Part shown: positions 1 to 9,324 of the stretch, piece after piece | Layout: each line of letters begins with the position of its first letter | Position numbering within the stretch: position 1 is the first letter of the stretch | Source of the DNA: Candidatus Nitrosymbiomonas proteolyticus | GTDB taxonomy: Bacteria; Armatimonadota; Fimbriimonadia; Fimbriimonadales; Fimbriimonadaceae | Assembly (NCBI GenBank): GCA_017347465.1 | Contig: AP021858.1 | Span: 868,001-932,000 of the forward strand | Direction: 5' to 3' | Length of the DNA stretch: 64,000 nucleotides | Notes under the pieces: model-generated | The model's input: the letters and a program-made list of their open reading frames with translations, nothing else | Database searches by the model: none | What the model was told of the DNA's origin: nothing | Made by a program: the position numbers and the translations under genes

Positions 1-1830
1 TGGGGAGGGTGGCCATTCTTCCAGCGCGGTTGGGCTTCGGTTGTCCATCGCAGCCCCAACATGTTCACGTTGATCGCGCTGGGGACCGGAGTGGCTTGGC
101 TGTACAGCGTGGTCGGCGTCATCGCCCCCCACGTGTTTCCGCCTTCGTTCCGCAACAAGATGGGTGGTGTGGACCTGTATTTCGAGGCAGCAGCCGTTAT
201 CACGACGCTCGTCTTGCTGGGTCAGGTCCTAGAACTTCGAGCACGGAGCGCGACGAGCAGCGCCATTCGGGCTCTACTCGACCTTTCACCCAAGCAGGCT
301 CGGCTGGTTCGAGACGGAAAGGAAGAGGACATCCCGCTGGAACATGTCCATATGGGTGATTCGTTACGTGTGCGCCCTGGGGAGAAGATTCCTGTGGATG
401 GCATCGTGATCGACGGCCGAAGCTCGGTAAATGAGTCCATGATCACCGGCGAGCCTATGCCCGTTCAGAAGGCCGAAGGCGACAGAGTGACGGGGGCGAC
501 GGTTAACGGAACGGGGAGCTTCCTAATGCGGGCTGAGCGCGTGGGAAGTGAAACCCTGCTTGCCCAGATCGTGAAAATGGTGAGCGAGGCACAGCGCTCG
601 CGGGCTCCCATTCAAAAGTTGGCCGACACGGTTTCTGGCATATTCGTGCCGATTGTGGTGTTGGTCGCGATCATTTCCTTTGTCGTTTGGGCCATGTTCG
701 GGCCAGCGCCTGCAATGGCGTATGCGGTCATCAATGCGGTCGCGGTGTTGATCATCGCCTGCCCTTGCGCACTGGGTTTAGCGACTCCGATGTCGATCAT
801 GGTCGGAACCGGGCGCGGTGCACAGGCCGGTGTTCTCATCAAGAGTGCGGAGGCGTTGGAGGCGTTCGAGAAAGTTGACACTCTGGTGGTTGACAAGACG
901 GGCACGCTCACCGAGGGCAAGCCACGGGTGGTTGCCGTCGTTCCTCTGGCAGAACTCTCGGATACCGAGGTTCTTGAGGTGGCGGGAGGGATCGAGCAAG
1001 GCAGCGAACATCCCCTGGCGGCGGCGATTCTCGCTGGCCTCAAGGAACGTAGCATCGAGCCGAGCAAGGTGCAGGATTTTGAGTCGGTCACCGGCAAAGG
1101 CGTGCGTGGCAAGATCGGCAACGACGACGTTGCGCTCGGAAACTTCGCCTTGATGGAGTCTGTTGGCGTGACCCCGGGGGACGCCGCGACGAAAGCAGAG
1201 GCGATGCGAGCCGAAGGCCAGACCGTCATGTTCGTCGCTAAGGGGACAAAGGTTGTGGGTCTGATCGGCGTTGCGGACCCGATCAAGACAACAGCATCTG
1301 AAGCATTGGTCGCTTTGCACGAAGAGAAGATTCGCGTCGTCATGGTCACGGGCGACAGCAAGACCACGGCGCAGGCGGTTGCCACAGGACTCGGCATTGA
1401 CGAAGTCCATGCCGACGTTTTGCCCGAAGGCAAGATTGAGATCATCAAGCGACTCCAATCGGAGGGGCGGTTCGTTGCGATGGCCGGTGACGGGATCAAC
1501 GACGCCCCTGCTCTTGCTCAAGCTCAGGTTGGAATCGCGATGGGAACTGGCACCGACGTGGCAATGGAAAGCGCTGGCATCACCCTCCTCAAAGGCGATC
1601 TAACGGGACTGGTTCGGGCGAGAAGACTCAGCCGTGCGACAATGAGCAACATCCGCCAGAACCTCTTTTTCGCTTTCGTCTACAACGTCGCGGGAGTTCC
1701 AATTGCTGCGGGCGCTCTTTATCCGTTCACTGGTCTTCTACTGGGTCCGGTGATCGCGGCATTGGCAATGAGCTTAAGTTCTGTGTCCGTGATTGGCAAT
1801 GCGCTGAGGCTACGGAGCACAAAACTGTAG
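1..1830 (+). CDS. copA: copper-translocating P1B-type ATPase, 5' end outside window
   Basis: Exports Cu(+) across the inner membrane using ATP. The reading frame is already open at base 1 and encodes the W-G-G-W-P-F-F stretch and the membrane segment that in CopA precede the actuator domain, so the metal-binding domain(s) and first helices lie left of the window. Visible in order: actuator loop TGEP, the intramembrane CPC motif (IIACPCALG), the phosphorylation site DKTGTLTEG, the SEHPLA nucleotide-binding motif and the hinge [12 protein letters not shown], then the last membrane helices ending NALRLRS. The CPC together with the YN and MSLSS residues in the C-terminal helices is the usual Cu(+) signature. 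It is the last gene of the leftmost integrated element: an att-like tRNA fragment follows 118 bases after the stop. Function is well supported by motifs; the missing N-terminus is only a window effect. Confidence 0.93.
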   Translation, partial: WGGWPFFQRGWASVVHRSPNMFTLIALGTGVAWLYSVVGVIAPHVFPPSFRNKMGGVDLYFEAAAVITTLVLLGQVLELRARSATSSAIRALLDLSPKQARLVRDGKEEDIPLEHVHMGDSLRVRPGEKIPVDGIVIDGRSSVNESMITGEPMPVQKAEGDRVTGATVNGTGSFLMRAERVGSETLLAQIVKMVSEAQRSRAPIQKLADTVSGIFVPIVVLVAIISFVVWAMFGPAPAMAYAVINAVAVLIIACPCALGLATPMSIMVGTGRGAQAGVLIKSAEALEAFEKVDTLVVDKTGTLTEGKPRVVAVVPLAELSDTEVLEVAGGIEQGSEHPLAAAILAGLKERSIEPSKVQDFESVTGKGVRGKIGNDDVALGNFALMESVGVTPGDAATKAEAMRAEGQTVMFVAKGTKVVGLIGVADPIKTTASEALVALHEEKIRVVMVTGDSKTTAQAVATGLGIDEVHADVLPEGKIEIIKRLQSEGRFVAMAGDGINDAPALAQAQVGIAMGTGTDVAMESAGITLLKGDLTGLVRARRLSRATMSNIRQNLFFAFVYNVAGVPIAAGALYPFTGLLLGPVIAALAMSLSSVSVIGNALRLRSTKL

Positions 1831-1868
1831 CGTCGAATCGTTGCCCTTTAACGAGGCATCACGCCTGC

Positions 1869-1897
1869 GACCACTGCAACGTACAACTGCAGAGGTC
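1869..1897. repeat. inverted copies of the att-core motif, left of att site 1
   Basis: GACCACTGCA and TGCAGAGGTC face each other across 9 bases, with one mismatch. The right arm repeats the CTGCAGAGGTC motif found in the att core 60 bases further right. The same arrangement, perfect, lies left of att site 2. This marks the conserved right end of the integrated elements; recombinase or accessory-protein binding is inferred. Confidence 0.6.
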
Positions 1898-1947
1898 GAT
1901 TAGGTTCAAAAACGACCGCTTTTGGCGAATTTGTGTGTTGATAGAGA

Positions 1948-1994
1948 CATCGCACTGCAGAGGTCGTGAGTTCGAATCTCATCATCTCCACCAG
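1948..1994 (+). other. att site 1: tRNA 3'-end fragment
   Basis: This stretch contains a T-arm (GTGAG, TTCGAAT, CTCAT) followed by acceptor-strand bases CATCTCC, A and CCA. These are the last ~45 bases of a tRNA gene, but no matching 5' acceptor strand GGAGATG lies about 75 bases upstream, so it is not a complete tRNA. The identical 47-base sequence recurs at 11137-11183 and a two-base variant at 40169-40213. Direct repeats of a tRNA 3' end are the standard footprint of site-specific integration by tyrosine recombinases. This copy is the junction between the copA-bearing element and the metal-efflux element. Confidence 0.85.
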
Positions 1995-2013
1995 ATTCAA
2001 ATGAACCTAAAGT

Positions 2014-2035
2014 GGTTCCTAAGATCGGTTCCTAA
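2014..2035. repeat. tandem GGTTCCTAA arm-type repeats, element left end
   Basis: Two copies of GGTTCCTAA start 13 bases apart, directly right of att site 1. The same pair occurs right of att site 2 (11202-11223) and left of att site 3 (40071-40091). Placement beside each core suggests arm-type integrase or Xis binding sites. The last codons and TAG stop of the cadA gene (stop at 2019-2021) lie inside this repeat. Confidence 0.65.
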
Positions 2036-4142
2036 ACGAGGAGCCGATGGGAGACTGTAGGAGCCGCAGGCCATTTACAACCACAAGCAAACTCGCCCCC
2101 ATGTCGGCAAAGACCGCCATCCAGAGGGTCGCGATCCCCAAGAAGGCGAGCACGAAGAAAAGCACCTTTACACCAATCGCGAATGCGATGTTTTGCTTCA
2201 ATACGGTGGAAGCTCGGCGGCTCAGTCGGATGAACTCGGGGATTTTGCGCAGGTCATCTTGCATCAGCGCGACGTCGGCAGTCTCTATCGCCGTGTCCGT
2301 TCCGGCTGCGCCCATCGCGAAGCCGACGTCTGCCTGAGCTAATGCGGGGGCGTCGTTGATGCCGTCACCCACCATGCCCACGTGTTCTTCGTCAGCGGTT
2401 AGCTCGGTGATGATCTTTCGCTTGTCTTCAGGAAGTAGGTCTCCGCGAGCGTCGTCAATGCCTACTTGGGCAGCAATGGCATTTGCGGTTCGAGCATTGT
2501 CACCAGTGAGCATGAGAGTTCTCACTCCAAGGTCGTGCAGCTCCTTAACTGCCTGAATGCTCGTTTCGCGGACGGTATCGGCAACCGCGATGACCCCGAG
2601 CGCCCGATCAGCGTTGCCGAGAATGACGACGGTCTTCCCCTGCTCTTCGAGGTCTTCGAGAACTGCCTCGACCTCGGCGCGGCAGTAGTCCTCCTCGTGA
2701 GCAAGCCGATGGTTTCCAAGGAAGTATTGCTGCCCATCAACGACTCCGCTCACCCCGCGCCCCGTAATGGACTCGAACTCTTGGACAGAAGCTCTTTCGC
2801 CTTTGTAGGCATCGACAATGGCGGTAGCTACGGGATGCTCCGACGGGGCGTCGAGGCTAGCCGCCAATCGAAGCAGTTCCACTTCTTCAATGGAATCGAA
2901 CGGTATAACATCGGTCACCTTTGGCAAGCCATGGGTCAAGGTGCCGGTTTTGTCAAGAGCAATTCGCGAGAGCCTCCGACCCTCTTCGATGTAAACGCCC
3001 CCCTTAATCAAAATTCCTCGTCTTGCTGCTGAGGCCAAAGCGCTGACGACAGTGACCGGAGTCGAGATGACCAGCGCACATGGGCACGCGATCACCAAGA
3101 GCACCAATGCTTTGTAGAGCCAATCCGAGTAAGGTTGGGCCAAAAGCAAGGGTGGCACGACCGTAATGAGGATTGCCAATACGACGACGAGCGGCGTGTA
3201 GTACCGAGCGAACTGGTCGACGAAACGCTGCGTGGGCGCCTTCTGACTCTGCGCTTGCTGCACGGCTCGAATGATCCGTGCCAATGTCGTTTGCCCCGTG
3301 TTAGCCGTAACTTCAAAATCGAAGCTGCCTTTCTCGTTGATCGTCCCGGCGAAGACCTGATCTCCAGCCGCTTTAGCAACCGGGATGCTTTCTCCGGTAA
3401 TAGGGGCCTGGTTTACACTGGAGGAACCTTTCTTTACGAGGCCATCTAGCGCGATGCGTTCTCCTGGCCGAACTCTCACGAGTTGCCCGAGAGCGACGCT
3501 GGAAGCTTCGATTTCGACCCATTCGTTTCCGACCAATGCAAGTGCACGCTCGGGGGATAATTCCATGAGTGAGCGAATCGCGTGACGCGCTCGATCGAGC
3601 GAGAATGCTTCAATCATTTCAGCGACCCCAAAGAGGAAGGTGACCATAGCGGCTTCGGGCCACTGCCCGATGAAGGCCGCCCCGATGATCGCAATCGTCA
3701 TCAAGAAATTTATGTTGAGCGTGAGGGTCCGCAGGGAGACGATCCCCTTTCGAATCGTCTCCTTGCCGCCCAGCGCAATCGAACCAAGTGCTAGAGCAAT
3801 CACCGGCCATGACCGTTCTGTGCCCATAGTCCACGCGATGACTTCGGCGGCCACCGCGAGGACTCCAGAAGCTCCCATGAGCCATCGATCGAGAATCGGA
3901 ACAGCCGGTCCGTGCCCCGCCGATTCGGGCTCGTCTTCACTTACGAGCTTTGGATCCATTCCTACCGATTCGAGGGCTTGCTGGATGGTGCTTTCGTCGG
4001 GATGATCGTGGATCACCGTCAGCTTGCGGCTCATCAAGTCGAATTCCAGCCGCTCGATCCCGTTCATCCCGTTCAAACGGTTCCGAATGATGCCTTCCTC
4101 CGTAGGGCAATCCATCTTTCCGATCCGGAAGACCGTCTTCAT
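2019..4142 (-). CDS. cadA: cadmium/zinc/lead-type P1B ATPase
   Basis: A 707-residue efflux ATPase for divalent soft metals. An N-terminal heavy-metal-associated domain carries GKMDCPTEEG (residues 8-17), with one Cys followed by Glu instead of CxxC. This variant is known from some Zn/Cd/Pb ATPases. Then come TGES (249-252), the intramembrane IACPCAL (CPC 353-355), DKTGTLTHG from residue 397 and [12 protein letters not shown]. Together these identify a P1B-2-like pump; the metal cannot be fixed more closely from sequence. It overlaps the czcA stop by an ATGA and is the last gene of the efflux operon. The final residues (about SSFRNRS) are encoded by the element-end repeat rather than by family sequence, suggesting the reading frame was completed by the att arm. 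Confidence 0.93.
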   Translation of the reverse strand: MKTVFRIGKMDCPTEEGIIRNRLNGMNGIERLEFDLMSRKLTVIHDHPDESTIQQALESVGMDPKLVSEDEPESAGHGPAVPILDRWLMGASGVLAVAAEVIAWTMGTERSWPVIALALGSIALGGKETIRKGIVSLRTLTLNINFLMTIAIIGAAFIGQWPEAAMVTFLFGVAEMIEAFSLDRARHAIRSLMELSPERALALVGNEWVEIEASSVALGQLVRVRPGERIALDGLVKKGSSSVNQAPITGESIPVAKAAGDQVFAGTINEKGSFDFEVTANTGQTTLARIIRAVQQAQSQKAPTQRFVDQFARYYTPLVVVLAILITVVPPLLLAQPYSDWLYKALVLLVIACPCALVISTPVTVVSALASAARRGILIKGGVYIEEGRRLSRIALDKTGTLTHGLPKVTDVIPFDSIEEVELLRLAASLDAPSEHPVATAIVDAYKGERASVQEFESITGRGVSGVVDGQQYFLGNHRLAHEEDYCRAEVEAVLEDLEEQGKTVVILGNADRALGVIAVADTVRETSIQAVKELHDLGVRTLMLTGDNARTANAIAAQVGIDDARGDLLPEDKRKIITELTADEEHVGMVGDGINDAPALAQADVGFAMGAAGTDTAIETADVALMQDDLRKIPEFIRLSRRASTVLKQNIAFAIGVKVLFFVLAFLGIATLWMAVFADMGASLLVVVNGLRLLQSPIGSSFRNRS

Positions 4143-7100
4143 AGCTCCTCCGGAAGCTCGTTGTCACGCTCGAACCATGTGTAAAGAACCGGAAGGACGA
4201 GAAGGGTTAGCAACGTGGCAGAAGCGATTCCGCCAATAACTACCGTTGCCAAGGGCCTTTGGACTTCTGCTCCTATGCCTGTGTTCAGTGCCATGGGAAT
4301 GAACCCCAGGGCGGCGACGAGAGCGGTCATCAGCACCGGACGAAGACGCTGCTGGGCACCTTCGCTAACGGCGTCCTTAACCAAGAGCTTGCCTTCTTGT
4401 CGCAATCGGTTGATCGCAGAGACCATCACAACACCATTCAGGACCGCAACTCCGGACAAGGCTATGAAGCCTACGCCGGCCGAGATGCTGAAGGGCAACC
4501 CTCTGATCCATAGGGCAAGAACACCGCCCGTCACCGCCAGTGGAACGCCGGTGAAGATCAGCAACGCCTGCTTGATCGAGCCGAAAGTCATGAAGAGTAG
4601 GGTGAAGATCAAGGCAAGCGCCAGAGGCACCACAATCATCAATCGTGCGCTTGCATGCTGCAGGTTCTCGAACTGACCGCCCCACGTAATGTAATAGCCT
4701 TCGTCGAGCTTTACCTTCTCGTCAATGGCCTTCTGGGCATTCGCGACGAAGCCAGCAAGGTCGGTTCCACGGACGTTGAGCTGAACGACGACGCGCCGCT
4801 TGCCCGATTCCCGGCTGATTTGGGCGGGTGCAGGTTGATTGTCGATATGCGCCAGACTCGATAGAGGGACCGATTCGCCGTTGGCCAGCTTCACGGGCAA
4901 ACTCGCGATGGCATCAGCGTCGTTTCGTACTTCGGCAGGCAAACGAACGATCAGCTCATACCGCTTGTCCCCTTCACGAATCTGCCCAATCTCTTCGCCT
5001 CCTAAGGCTGAGCTGATTAACTCTTGGACTTCGCTAATCGAAACTCCGAACCGCCCTATGGCTTCGCGGTCGATGTCGATTTGGAGAACGGGGATGGGCT
5101 CAACCTGCTCGACTTCGACGTCCGCTGCGCCCGGGATTTCTGCAACAACCGCCCGAATCTCCTCAGCCTTCTGACGGAGCACCTCCAAGTCTTCTCCAAA
5201 CACCTTGATTCCGATGTCGGCCTTGACCCCGGAAACCAATTCGGAGAAGCGCATTTCGATGGGCTGCGAGAAGTTGTAGCCTTGGCCTGGGACTTCGTTG
5301 AGCTTTTCTTCGATCTCCTCGCGGATCTTTTCCTTAGTCATTCCCGCACGCCACTGATCCCTCTCTTTGAGCATGATGAAGCTGTCGGTAAGGCTAAGCG
5401 GCATTGGATCGGTAGCGACTTCAGGCGTGCCGCTCCGGGAGAACATCGTGATCACCTCCGGAACTTCCAGCACCTTCTTCTCGGCTGCGGTTACCAGCCG
5501 GATGGTTTCCTCTGCGTTGACGGTCCGGATACGAATCGGCTGCACAACGAGGTCGCCTTCATCCAAGGTTGGAATGAACTCAGCGCCCAGCGTAGTGAAG
5601 ACCCAGCCCGCTAGCCCCAGCAGAACGAGAGCCCCCGCGACAACGATTGCCTTTGCGCGCAGCGCGAAGGTCAATGCGGGTTTGTACATACGGCTGAAGA
5701 ATCCCATGATCGGGTTCTTGCCCTCGCGCGTGTCGCCTGACAAGAACAGGCTGGCCAAAGCCGGAACCAATGTGAGGGTTAAGATCAACGCGCCAAGTAG
5801 CGCGAACACGACCGTAAAGGCCATCGGCTTGAACATCTTGCCTTCGGTTCCTTCCAGCGCCAAGATCGGCAAATAAACGACCGTGATAATGGAAACCGCG
5901 AAGGCCGTTGGCTTGGCCACTTCCTTCGAGGACTCCCAGACCACGTGCCGCACATCATGACGGTTTAGCGTCTTACCGGCATGCTCGCGGGCTTCCGCAA
6001 CCCTGCGGACGGCATTCTCGATCATGACGACCGCGCCGTCGACGATCAAACCAAAGTCGATCGCACCGAGGCTCATGAGGTTCCCAGAGATGCCCCACTG
6101 GTTCATCATGCCGATGGCAAAGAGCATCGACAATGGGATTGCCAAAGCGACGATTACTGCGCCGCGCCAGTTTCCAAGCAACAGAAGAAGGACGACGATG
6201 ACGAGGATGCCGCCTTCCAGCAGGCTCTTCTCAACCGTGCCTACCGTCTTGTTGACCAAGTTGGCGCGGTTGTAGACCGTCGTCAGCTTGACATCCTCGG
6301 GAAGCTGCGCCTTGATCTCCTCGATTTTGGCGTCCACTGCCTGGGCGACCGTTCGTCCGTTGGCCCCCTTGAGCATCATCGCGATGGCGAGAAGGGCTTC
6401 GTGGCCATCCTTCGTGCTCAGTCCGGTCACGACCGGTGTCCCTGTCGTGACTTCGGCCACGTCGCGCACGAGCACAGGCGTGCCGTCTTCGCTTGAGACG
6501 GGAATGGTTTCGATTTCCTCTGGTGTGGAAGCCATGCCCACCGATCGGATGAGCGTTCTCTCCCCTCCAGAGTCGAGAACTCCTCCTCCCGCGTTCTGGT
6601 TATTGTTCTGCAGGGCTTCGATCAGGTCGTGGATGCCGAGTCCGCGCGCTTGCAGCCGAGCCATGTCGGCGACCACTTGATATTGCTTAACGTTACCGTC
6701 AGCAACATTGACTTCGGCGACTCCGGCGACCGAGCGAAGCTGGGGCGCGATCTGCCAATCCATGATCGTCCTCAGGTCGGTGATCGAGCGCTTGTCGCTT
6801 TCGACCGAGAACATGTAGATGTCGCCGAGCCCGGTGGAAACCGGCCCCATTTGTGGCGCATCGATATTCGCCGGTAACTCAGCGCCAACTCTGCTCAACC
6901 GTTCGTTGACAAGTTGACGTGCGAAGAAGATGTCCACGTTGTCGTGGAATGTCACCGTGACTTGGGACAGACCGTATTGGCTGAGCGACCTGGTGTTCAT
7001 CACGCCGGGAAGGCCGGCCATCGCCGTTTCGATGGGAAACGTCACCAGCCGCTCCACTTCCTCGGGTCCCATGCCCCCGGTTTGCGTGTTGATCTGCACC

Positions 7101-7237
7101 TGATTCGTGGTGATGTCAGGGACCGCGTCGAGATTGAGCTTGGTCCATGAGAGAATTCCCCAAAGGACAAGTCCGATGGTTCCGGCAAAAACCAGGAGTC
7201 GCTGAGTCAGGCTGAAATGGAGGAGTCTATCCAACAT
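4139..7237 (-). CDS. czcA: heavy-metal efflux RND transporter, CzcA/CusA family
   Basis: Proton-driven inner-membrane pump of a tripartite metal-efflux complex, partner of the adaptor at 7732-9324 and the outer-membrane factor at 9321-10550. The protein has the family's usual ~1030 residues, two porter domains, and twelve predicted helices in two halves. Family motifs include NLDAVPDITTNQVQ near the N-terminus, the IDFGLIVDGAVVMIEN stretch in the first helix bundle with the proton-relay acidic residues, and the C-terminal GVAVLNGVVMVSAIN and GIASATLLTLLVLP segments. The start at 7237 is chosen because GGAGGT lies 8-9 bases before it; a longer frame reaches 7261. Whether it moves Co/Zn/Cd or Cu/Ag is not settled, although the neighbouring cadA argues for divalent metals. 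Confidence 0.93.
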   Translation of the reverse strand: MLDRLLHFSLTQRLLVFAGTIGLVLWGILSWTKLNLDAVPDITTNQVQINTQTGGMGPEEVERLVTFPIETAMAGLPGVMNTRSLSQYGLSQVTVTFHDNVDIFFARQLVNERLSRVGAELPANIDAPQMGPVSTGLGDIYMFSVESDKRSITDLRTIMDWQIAPQLRSVAGVAEVNVADGNVKQYQVVADMARLQARGLGIHDLIEALQNNNQNAGGGVLDSGGERTLIRSVGMASTPEEIETIPVSSEDGTPVLVRDVAEVTTGTPVVTGLSTKDGHEALLAIAMMLKGANGRTVAQAVDAKIEEIKAQLPEDVKLTTVYNRANLVNKTVGTVEKSLLEGGILVIVVLLLLLGNWRGAVIVALAIPLSMLFAIGMMNQWGISGNLMSLGAIDFGLIVDGAVVMIENAVRRVAEAREHAGKTLNRHDVRHVVWESSKEVAKPTAFAVSIITVVYLPILALEGTEGKMFKPMAFTVVFALLGALILTLTLVPALASLFLSGDTREGKNPIMGFFSRMYKPALTFALRAKAIVVAGALVLLGLAGWVFTTLGAEFIPTLDEGDLVVQPIRIRTVNAEETIRLVTAAEKKVLEVPEVITMFSRSGTPEVATDPMPLSLTDSFIMLKERDQWRAGMTKEKIREEIEEKLNEVPGQGYNFSQPIEMRFSELVSGVKADIGIKVFGEDLEVLRQKAEEIRAVVAEIPGAADVEVEQVEPIPVLQIDIDREAIGRFGVSISEVQELISSALGGEEIGQIREGDKRYELIVRLPAEVRNDADAIASLPVKLANGESVPLSSLAHIDNQPAPAQISRESGKRRVVVQLNVRGTDLAGFVANAQKAIDEKVKLDEGYYITWGGQFENLQHASARLMIVVPLALALIFTLLFMTFGSIKQALLIFTGVPLAVTGGVLALWIRGLPFSISAGVGFIALSGVAVLNGVVMVSAINRLRQEGKLLVKDAVSEGAQQRLRPVLMTALVAALGFIPMALNTGIGAEVQRPLATVVIGGIASATLLTLLVLPVLYTWFERDNELPEEL

Positions 7238-7357
7238 GGCTTGAAACCTCCGGCAAGTCACGAGTCGCTTCCCCTTCGGGCGAGGTCGGTTTGCATCCGC
7301 ACTCAGCGCTCAATAGAGGAGCCAGCATGAGCCAGCGAAGTACACGTATGACTCGTC

Positions 7358-7732
7358 TCATCTTGCCACAATCCTGTATGTCTGGAAGCTGGACGTCATG
7401 GGCGGTTCTTGCCCGGCAGCTTTAGCCGCCTTTATATCGTCGAAACCTCGCTGATGGCCTTCCGCAAACTCAGAAGAACCGACCCACGCTCGGAAGCCAC
7501 TCTCGTCCTCCCATTGGCTGATGATAAGATAGGCTTCGCCCTCTCGATCCGGGCGGAGAACAAACATCTCCACAAACCCTGGAACTCGGTCGATCGCATG
7601 GGCGCGCGTCGCGAAAAGCTCTTCAAATCGAAGTGCGTAGTCGTTCCGAACACTAATGTAGTTGATGGCCACGAATTGTGCGGGGCCGCACGGGGACGCG
7701 CAGCCACATTGAGTTTTTGCTTTGTGATCCAT
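7358..7732 (-). CDS. antibiotic-biosynthesis-monooxygenase (ABM) fold protein with N-terminal Cys motif
   Basis: A 124-residue protein. Residues from about 20 on match the ABM/heme-degrading monooxygenase fold (IsdG/HmoB relatives): FVAINYISV at the first strand, FEELFATRAH, VPGFVEMFVLRP, and the YLIISQWED strand typical of the family. Before the fold is a short segment, CGCASPCG, with three cysteines that could bind a metal. It starts one base into the czcB stop (TAATG) and sits between czcB and czcA, so it is co-transcribed with the metal pump. Heme degradation is known for some family members but is not shown here. A metal-responsive or redox role is only an inference from context. The stretch 7262-7357 to czcA holds no gene. 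Confidence 0.75.
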   Translation of the reverse strand: MDHKAKTQCGCASPCGPAQFVAINYISVRNDYALRFEELFATRAHAIDRVPGFVEMFVLRPDREGEAYLIISQWEDESGFRAWVGSSEFAEGHQRGFDDIKAAKAAGQEPPMTSSFQTYRIVAR

Positions 7733-9324
7733 TAGTCTTCATGCCCCTTGAGTTCACCCTTCACCTTCTCGCTTTTGAGCACGAAGGCGCCCTTGCTGAC
7801 TACTCGATCGCCGATGGCGACGCCTTCCAGAACTTCCACAAACTCTCCTTGAACACGCCCCAGCGTGACAGTCCGCTCCTCGAACTTCCCACCATCTTCG
7901 GCGATGTACAGCTTTCGCTTGTCGCCATCTTCGATGATCGCGGAGCGTGGAACGACGACGGCCTGTGTGCTTGCGCCGACTCCCAACCGGACCGTTGCAG
8001 ACATTCCGCTGCGTAACTGCGAGCCGGAGTTGTCAACGAGTATCTGGACGGGCATGGATCTCGTCTTCGGGTCGAGGCGGCTGCCTACCGACTGGACAAC
8101 CCCACTGAAGATCCTGCCAGGATAAGCGCTGACGCTGACTTGGGCGACTGTGCCGGCTCTGGCCGCTCCGATCTGCTTGTCGGAGACTTGCGCCACCACC
8201 CAAACAGTTGCCAGGTTCTCAATCTCTCCTAGCTCTGTCGACCTTTCAACGGCTTGCCCCATCGTGGCTTCAAGGTCGACGACTACGCCACTTATGGGAG
8301 CCTTAACGACCACGGAACCGCCCGATGCGCTCCCCGATCCCGCGAGGGCTGAGTACCCGGCGCGGGCTGCTTCAACGCCTTTCATGGCCGCGACAACGGC
8401 CGAGTTGGCGGACACCAAGCGAATGTGCGCTTGCTGGACTTCGAGGTTTGCGGAACGCACCTCTGCTTCTGCGGCTTGGATTTCCCGCGAATTCGATAGA
8501 CCTTGCTCGGCGATCTTTCGCTCTCGCTCATACGTCGCTTTAGCGAGTTCGATCCGTCTCTCCGCGTTTCGCTGCCGTATCTTGTCTGTGGCTACCTCCA
8601 GCCTTGCTTGCTCCAGCTCGGTACGGGAGATGAGCTCTTGCTTATAAAGCCGCTCCGCACGTTCCAACTGCGCTTCGTGGACGGTCTGGTCCTGCTTACC
8701 TCGCTCCAACTCCGCTTCCGCGTCGGCCAGGTCCTTTTGGGCGGCCTGGAGAGCGGGCTGGCTAAATGCACCGGTTTTGGCGAAGGCTTGTTGCCGAGCC
8801 AATTGCTGCTTGGCAGTGCGCAGTTTTGCGTTTGCCAAATTGATCTCGGCGGCTGCTTCCTTTACCGCGGCCTGGGCAGTAACGACTCCTCGCTGGGCTT
8901 CGATGATCAGCGCTGAAGCTTGCGCCAGTTCTCCTGATCGCAATGTCGCGATGGGTTGCCCAGCTCGAACTCGGTCACCCGCTTTGACATGGAGTCGAAC
9001 AACTTGCCCGCCAACAGGCGGAGTAACGATCGCACGTCCCTGTGAGGAAGTGGTCACCGTTCCCGGAACCTTGAGTTCTTGCTGAAGCAGCCTCTGTTCG
9101 ACCGGCTGGGTCTCAATTCCCGCGATCTTGATAGCCTCAGCAGTTAACTGGATGTCTTCGGAGTGACCTGCTTCCTCCTTCGTTGCCCCTGATTCGCCCT
9201 CGATGTGTCCAGTTTCTTCGTGGCCATGCTCATCCTTCGCAGCCGTCGCTCCTCCGTCCTTCGCACACCCGCCCAATGCAACAGCGAGACCGGCAAGTAT
9301 CCAAATCAAGTGGATTCGTTTCAT
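7732..9324 (-). CDS. czcB: periplasmic adaptor (membrane fusion protein) of metal RND pump
   Basis: A 530-residue adaptor linking the RND pump to the outer-membrane factor. The N-terminus is a lipoprotein signal (LAVALGGCAKDGG), followed by a His/Glu-rich stretch, HGHEETGHIEGE, of the type that binds metal in CzcB/CusB relatives. A lipoyl/barrel half-domain begins at VPGTVTTSSQGRA. A very long alpha-hairpin of about 200 residues rich in Ala, Glu, Gln and Arg follows. The second half-lipoyl segment reads VVKAPISGVVVDLEATMGQ, and the C-terminal beta-barrel and membrane-proximal domains end near KGELKGHED. The start codon overlaps the czcC stop by ATGA. The hairpin is longer than in typical AcrA proteins, consistent with heavy-metal adaptors. 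Confidence 0.92.
   Translation of the reverse strand: MKRIHLIWILAGLAVALGGCAKDGGATAAKDEHGHEETGHIEGESGATKEEAGHSEDIQLTAEAIKIAGIETQPVEQRLLQQELKVPGTVTTSSQGRAIVTPPVGGQVVRLHVKAGDRVRAGQPIATLRSGELAQASALIIEAQRGVVTAQAAVKEAAAEINLANAKLRTAKQQLARQQAFAKTGAFSQPALQAAQKDLADAEAELERGKQDQTVHEAQLERAERLYKQELISRTELEQARLEVATDKIRQRNAERRIELAKATYERERKIAEQGLSNSREIQAAEAEVRSANLEVQQAHIRLVSANSAVVAAMKGVEAARAGYSALAGSGSASGGSVVVKAPISGVVVDLEATMGQAVERSTELGEIENLATVWVVAQVSDKQIGAARAGTVAQVSVSAYPGRIFSGVVQSVGSRLDPKTRSMPVQILVDNSGSQLRSGMSATVRLGVGASTQAVVVPRSAIIEDGDKRKLYIAEDGGKFEERTVTLGRVQGEFVEVLEGVAIGDRVVSKGAFVLKSEKVKGELKGHED

Noticed and set aside
612-1521. Minus-strand open frames inside copA
   Set aside because: They overlap the conserved ATPase motifs on the other strand and show no domain of their own.
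1948-1994. Complete tRNA gene at the att sites
   Set aside because: Only the T-arm and acceptor 3' strand are present at all three places; no matching 5' acceptor or anticodon arm lies in the upstream 80 bases.
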